This document shows, piece after piece, positions 57,605 to 60,814 of a stretch of DNA of 60,814 nt. Both the position numbers and the translations under genes were made by a program. This DNA is from Variovorax sp. KK3 (GTDB lineage Bacteria > Pseudomonadota > Gammaproteobacteria > Burkholderiales > Burkholderiaceae_C). The stretch is from NCBI RefSeq assembly GCF_001984055.1, contig NZ_LYVO01000040.1, forward strand, positions 1 to 60,814, read 5' to 3'. The notes beneath the pieces are model-generated. The model was not told the DNA's origin. It saw nothing but the letters and a program-made list of their open reading frames with translations, and ran no database searches. The first letter of the stretch is position 1, and every line of letters begins with the position of its first letter.

Positions 57605-58285
57605 TCAGCTGGCAGGCGCCGCGTCCGCCGCGTTCGCCTCGTCTGCGATGCTGGTTGTCGCGCCGCCGACGCCGGGCCGCCGGTCTTCGGGCAGCATGCC
57701 TTCGAAGAAGATGGTGCAGAACTGCTCCGCCACGCGCTCCATCGAGCCCTTGCGCGGGTTGAACCAGGTCTGCGCCGAGTTGACGATGCCCAGCACGAAG
57801 ACGCGGCACAGCGCGATGTCCACGTCGGGCCGCAGCAGGCCTTCGTCGCGCAGGGCTTCGATCAGTGAAGTCCACAGCTTCTGGTGGTGTTCGCGCCGCT
57901 TCACCTGGCGTTCGCGGGGCTTGTCGGGCAACTGGGCGAGCAGCCGGCCGTGTGCCATGGCGTAGTCGCCGAACTTGATCAACGCGCTCATCTGGCCCAC
58001 CAGCGCCGCCTTGAAGCGCTCGCGGGCACCGGCGCCGGCGGGCAGGGCGTCCAGGTGCGATTGGAGATGCGCGACGATGCTGTCGGCACCGTGCGCCATG
58101 ACCTCGTCGACCAGCTCTTCCTTCGAGGCGAAGTGGTAGTAGATGCTGGCCGCCTCGATGCCGGCCTGATCGGCGATGCCGCGCATCGTGGTCGCCGTGT
58201 AGCCCTGCGTGCTGAAGGAGCGGGCTGCCAGCGTCAGCAGCTTCTCCCGCGTATCCGCCGTGACGTTCGCCTGCCGTTTTGCCAT
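57605..58285 (-). CDS. TetR-family regulator, candidate master of the CGAAGTACGGAAC regulon
   Basis: A 226-residue TetR protein: helix-turn-helix YTATTMRGIADQAGIEAASI followed by YYHFASKEELV, and a C-terminal ligand domain with RLLAQLPDKPRERQVKRREH, like regulators of acyl-CoA catabolism. The acidic/Ala tail is unstructured. It is divergent from the porin gene, with motif C between, the place an autoregulating TetR would bind. This makes it the main candidate for the operator family at A1, A2, B, C and D. Confidence 0.9.
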   Translation of the reverse strand: MAKRQANVTADTREKLLTLAARSFSTQGYTATTMRGIADQAGIEAASIYYHFASKEELVDEVMAHGADSIVAHLQSHLDALPAGAGARERFKAALVGQMSALIKFGDYAMAHGRLLAQLPDKPRERQVKRREHHQKLWTSLIEALRDEGLLRPDVDIALCRVFVLGIVNSAQTWFNPRKGSMERVAEQFCTIFFEGMLPEDRRPGVGGATTSIADEANAADAAPAS

Positions 58286-58380
58286 GTGTTGGAAGTCCGT
58301 GGGTCGATGAATTGCGTTCGTATGCTACCCGCCCGCGCCTCGCGCGCGGCAGCGGTTCATCGCCATCGCCGACGCCTGTG

Positions 58381-58395
58381 CGCCGCAGTACGGAA
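58381..58395. promoter_or_regulatory. Operator C, between TetR and porin
   Basis: GCAGTACGGAAC (58385-58396) differs from the core CGAAGTACGGAAC by one base. Right arm perfect, left arm CGCCG partial. It lies 96 bases upstream of the TetR start and 95 before the porin start. Confidence 0.68.
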
Positions 58396-58489
58396 CGAAT
58401 GCAGGCCGCGCGTTGACGCCGTGCAGCGCGCCGAAGAACCTCGACTGCGCAACCGATGTTGCCAAGCGCACACCCAACTTAGGAGACAC

Positions 58490-59797
58490 ATGAGACTCAC
58501 GAAAAGCGCCACCGCCGTGGCGTTGATGGCCCTTGCCAGCGCCGCTTCGGCGCAATCGTCCGTGACGCTGTTCGGCGTCGTCGACGCCACCATCAGCCGC
58601 TACGAGGTCAAGAGCGAGTTCTACAACAACACCGGCGTGCCCGTGCTGCCGCCGCTGCTGCAGTCCACCGTCAAGCGCAGCCTCGATGCGCTTCACAACT
58701 CGGGCTACAACACCAGCCGGCTGGGCTTTCGTGGCACCGAAGACCTGGGCGGTGGACTGGCGGCGAGCTTCTGGCTGGAATCCGGCATCTCCAACGACAG
58801 CGGCGCCAAGGCGCTCAGCGATTTCGCACGGCGCTCCACCGTGAGCCTGTCGGGCGGCTTCGGCGAACTGCGCCTGGGGCGCGACTACACGCCGACCTTC
58901 TGGAACGACACCGTGTTCGATCCCTTCGGCAGCGTCGGCGCCGGCCCGAGTCTGATCTTCACGGTGAATTCCAACCTGGCCACCGTGCGCGGCGCCGCCA
59001 CCGCGGCGAACCCGGGCGTCATCGGCCTCGGTGCGACCGACAGCTACGTTCGCACCAGCAACACGATCGGCTATTTCCTGCCCGGCAACCTGGGCGGCTT
59101 CTATGGCCAGGTGCAATACGCACTGCCGGAAAACATAAAGCAGGATGGGCTGCCGAGTTCCAGCAAGGGCCGATACATCGGCGGCCGCTTCGGCTATGCG
59201 AACGGGCCGGTGGACGTCGCGGTGTCGTACGGCGAGAGCACCGTCGCCGACGTAACCGCATCGACCTTGGCCGGCGCGGCCGCCGACGACAAGCTGAAGA
59301 CCTTCAACCTCGGCGCGTCGTACGACTTCGGTCCGCTCAAGCTGTTCGGCGAGTACTCGCGGGTGACAGACGACTTTCGGACGTCGGTGCCGCTCGCGGG
59401 CGGCCTGGCGCGAATCGACCTGACGGACAAGGACAAGTACACCGGCGGCTTGATCGGTGTGACGGTGCCGGTCGGCGCGGGGCTCATCCGCGCAGCCTAC
59501 TCGCGGGTCAAGTACAAGAACGACCAGGCACTCCCCGCATCAAGCCCGTTCGCGGCGAACCTCGATGCCTCGGCCGGCAAGATCGCCGTCGGCTACATCT
59601 ACAACCTGAGCAAGCGCACGGCGCTCTATGCCACGGCCGCGCGCGTGCGCATCAAGAACGGACAGAACAACCCAGCGATCATGGGTGCCGTGACGGGTGG
59701 CGCCAGTCCGGCCTTCTACACGAGCGGCAATGGCTCGGTGGGTTATGCGCCACGCACGGCCACCGGCTACGACTTCGGGATTCGCCACGCCTTCTGA
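58490..59797 (+). CDS. Outer-membrane porin (Gram-negative OmpC/Omp32 type)
   Basis: A 435-residue porin: signal peptide MRLTKSATAVALMALASAAS with cleavage after ASA-Q, then SVTLFGVVDATISRY, NTSRLGFRGTEDLGGGL, GELRLGRDYTP and terminal RHAF, whose last Phe marks the beta-signal for outer-membrane insertion. Betaproteobacterial porins of this size form trimers and often take up anions. Ribosome site AGGAGACAC. It lies under operator C, so uptake appears co-regulated with the catabolic genes. Confidence 0.93.
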   Translation: MRLTKSATAVALMALASAASAQSSVTLFGVVDATISRYEVKSEFYNNTGVPVLPPLLQSTVKRSLDALHNSGYNTSRLGFRGTEDLGGGLAASFWLESGISNDSGAKALSDFARRSTVSLSGGFGELRLGRDYTPTFWNDTVFDPFGSVGAGPSLIFTVNSNLATVRGAATAANPGVIGLGATDSYVRTSNTIGYFLPGNLGGFYGQVQYALPENIKQDGLPSSSKGRYIGGRFGYANGPVDVAVSYGESTVADVTASTLAGAAADDKLKTFNLGASYDFGPLKLFGEYSRVTDDFRTSVPLAGGLARIDLTDKDKYTGGLIGVTVPVGAGLIRAAYSRVKYKNDQALPASSPFAANLDASAGKIAVGYIYNLSKRTALYATAARVRIKNGQNNPAIMGAVTGGASPAFYTSGNGSVGYAPRTATGYDFGIRHAF

Positions 59798-59841
59798 AGC
59801 CGCAAGCCGCTTCTCCAAGGGCAGCAGGGCTGGCCTTGTTC

Positions 59842-59867
59842 AAGCCCACCGGCGGTGGGCTTTTTTT
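59842..59867 (+). terminator. Rho-independent terminator after the porin gene
   Basis: GCCCACC (59844-59850), loop GGC, GGTGGGC (59854-59860), followed by seven T residues. A strong hairpin plus T-run 45 bases after the porin stop. Confidence 0.92.
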
Positions 59868-59929
59868 CGCGTTCCGTGCAATGGAAGCCGGGTAAGCAAA
59901 GCCCCGCACGTGAACCGGCGCAACGCGGT

Positions 59930-59944
59930 TGGCGAAGTACGGAA
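59930..59944. promoter_or_regulatory. Operator D, upstream of etfB
   Basis: Contains exact CGAAGTACGGAAC (59933-59945); right arm CGGAA perfect, left arm TGGCG partial. It lies about 98 bases before the etfB start, in the short region after the porin terminator, so it should act on etfBA alone. Confidence 0.72.
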
Positions 59945-60041
59945 CGTTGGAAGCGAAGCCATTGACCGGTTCCGGTGCTTCGAACGATCCTTGTCTCGCC
60001 TGCCAGGCGCGCGCCTGGTTCAACTCGAGAGGTAGAGCAGC

Positions 60042-60791
60042 ATGAAGATTCTTGTCCCCGTGAAGCGCGTGGTGGACTACAACGTCAAGGTGCGCGTCAA
60101 GAGCGACGGCACCGGTGTCGATATCGCCAACGTCAAGATGAGCATGAACCCCTTCGACGAGATCGCCGTCGAAGAAGCGGTTCGCCTGAAAGAGAAGGGC
60201 GTCGCCACCGAGATCATCGCCGTGAGCTGCGGCGATGCGAAGTGCCAGGAGACCCTGCGCACCGCCATGGCCATCGGCGCCGACCGCGGCATCCTGGTCG
60301 AGACCACCGAAGAGCTGCAGCCGCTGGCCGTGGCCAAGCTGCTCAAGGCCCTGGTCGACAAGGAACAGCCCCAACTCGTCATCCTCGGCAAGCAGGCCAT
60401 CGACGACGACGCCAACCAGACCGGCCAGATGCTGGCTGCGCTGGCCGACCTGCCGCAAGCCACCTTCGCCAGCAAGGTCGAAGTGTCGGGCGACAAGGTG
60501 CAAGTCACCCGTGAAGTCGACGGCGGCCTCGAAACCATCGCCCTGAGCCTGCCGGCCGTCATCACCACCGACCTGCGCCTGAACGAGCCGCGCTACGTCA
60601 CGCTGCCCAACATCATGAAGGCCAAGAAGAAGCAGCTCGACACCTTCAAGCCCGAGGACCTGGGCGTGGACGCCAAGCCGCGGCTGAAGACGCTGAAGGT
60701 CAGCGAGCCGCCCAAGCGCGGTGCCGGCATCAAGGTGCCCGACGTCGCCACGCTGGTCGACAAGCTCAAGAACGAAGCGAAAGTGATCTGA
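60042..60791 (+). CDS. etfB: Electron transfer flavoprotein subunit beta
   Basis: A 249-residue EtfB: MKILVPVKRVVDYNVKVRVK at the start and the signature LRLNEPRYVTLPNIMKAKKK near the C-terminus, plus the AMP-binding region ANQTGQMLAALADLPQ. With EtfA it carries electrons from acyl-CoA dehydrogenases to ETF:quinone oxidoreductase. The presence of operator D suggests that this ETF is co-induced with the acyl-CoA dehydrogenase of the regulon. Confidence 0.96.
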   Translation: MKILVPVKRVVDYNVKVRVKSDGTGVDIANVKMSMNPFDEIAVEEAVRLKEKGVATEIIAVSCGDAKCQETLRTAMAIGADRGILVETTEELQPLAVAKLLKALVDKEQPQLVILGKQAIDDDANQTGQMLAALADLPQATFASKVEVSGDKVQVTREVDGGLETIALSLPAVITTDLRLNEPRYVTLPNIMKAKKKQLDTFKPEDLGVDAKPRLKTLKVSEPPKRGAGIKVPDVATLVDKLKNEAKVI

Positions 60792-60793
60792 CC

Positions 60794-60814
60794 ATGACCA
60801 TCCTTGTTATTGCC
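60794..60814 (+). CDS. etfA: Electron transfer flavoprotein subunit alpha, first codons only
   Basis: Only MTILVIA is visible before the window ends; this is the usual EtfA N-terminus and the gene follows etfB by 2 bases. Partial at the 3' edge. Confidence 0.8.

Noticed and set aside
60005..60040. tRNA-like stretch GGTTCAACTCGAGAGGTAGAGC before etfB
   Set aside because: The T-loop-like and D-loop-like pieces are in the wrong order, no acceptor stem or anticodon arm can be formed, and the ribosome site of etfB lies there.

Overview
The window (about 61 kb, very GC-rich, third codon positions mostly G/C, AGGAGAC-type ribosome binding sites) looks like chromosome of a betaproteobacterium of the Comamonadaceae, most like Variovorax. 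The signs are eight Bug/TctC-type periplasmic binding proteins, many CaiB/BaiF CoA-transferases, a Gram-negative OmpC-type porin and a family-typical intergenic hairpin repeat. No rRNA, tRNA, phage, insertion sequence or CRISPR array was seen. No stretch over about 300 bases lacks a gene.

Layout: (1) 1-3751: hydrolase fragment, LysR regulator, adenosine-deaminase-family enzyme and a Bug receptor. (2) 3759-9743: two class II aldolases, an XRE-cupin regulator, and an operon of Bug receptor, acyl-CoA dehydrogenase and a two-subunit CoA-transferase. The same 15-bp palindrome precedes both transcription units. (3) 9828-13622: TetR regulator (AcuR-like) with its own operator, AcuI-type acrylyl-CoA reductase, a ThDP enzyme and a small unknown protein. 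(4) 13649-19222: mixed genes (an SDR without the usual active site, WYL regulator, two VOC proteins, DUF3253 protein, AraC regulator, flavin monooxygenase). (5) 19213-23235: PEP-mutase/isocitrate-lyase-family enzyme and Bug receptor behind a near-consensus sigma-54 promoter, divergent from a PrpR-like sigma-54 activator. (6) 23221-28559: enoyl-CoA hydratase, CaiB, Bug receptor and FMN 2-hydroxy-acid dehydrogenase, divergent from a LysR regulator. (7) 28587-33515: LysR regulator divergent from HMG-CoA-lyase-family enzyme, CaiB, Bug receptor and glutathione transferase. (8) 33547-36378: membrane diguanylate cyclase. (9) 36645-44648: CitE-like lyase, MaoC hydratase, acyl-CoA dehydrogenase, CaiB, AMACR-like protein, Bug receptor, SnoaL-like protein, nitroreductase and enoyl-CoA hydratase, resembling C5-dicarboxylate (itaconate/mesaconate-type) degradation. 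(10) 44718-60814: acyl-CoA dehydrogenase divergent from hydratase, SDR, thiolase, acyl-CoA synthetase and two IclR regulators; then CaiB, Bug receptor, MmgE/PrpD and another Bug receptor; then a TetR regulator divergent from a porin; and finally etfB-etfA.

Common theme: each module pairs a Bug receptor (substrate capture) with CoA activation or transfer, dehydrogenation, hydration and C-C cleavage, plus its own regulator. The most interesting signals are regulatory. The core CGAAGTACGGAAC recurs before the acyl-CoA dehydrogenase/MaoC operons (two copies), a Bug receptor, the TetR/porin pair and etfBA, and would tie region 10 into one unreported regulon. A second palindrome, GGACACTTTGTGTCA, ties together the aldolase/CoA-transferase module. 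A sigma-54 promoter with upstream repeats fits the PrpR-like activator next to it. Functions come from motif recognition only; substrates are inferences.
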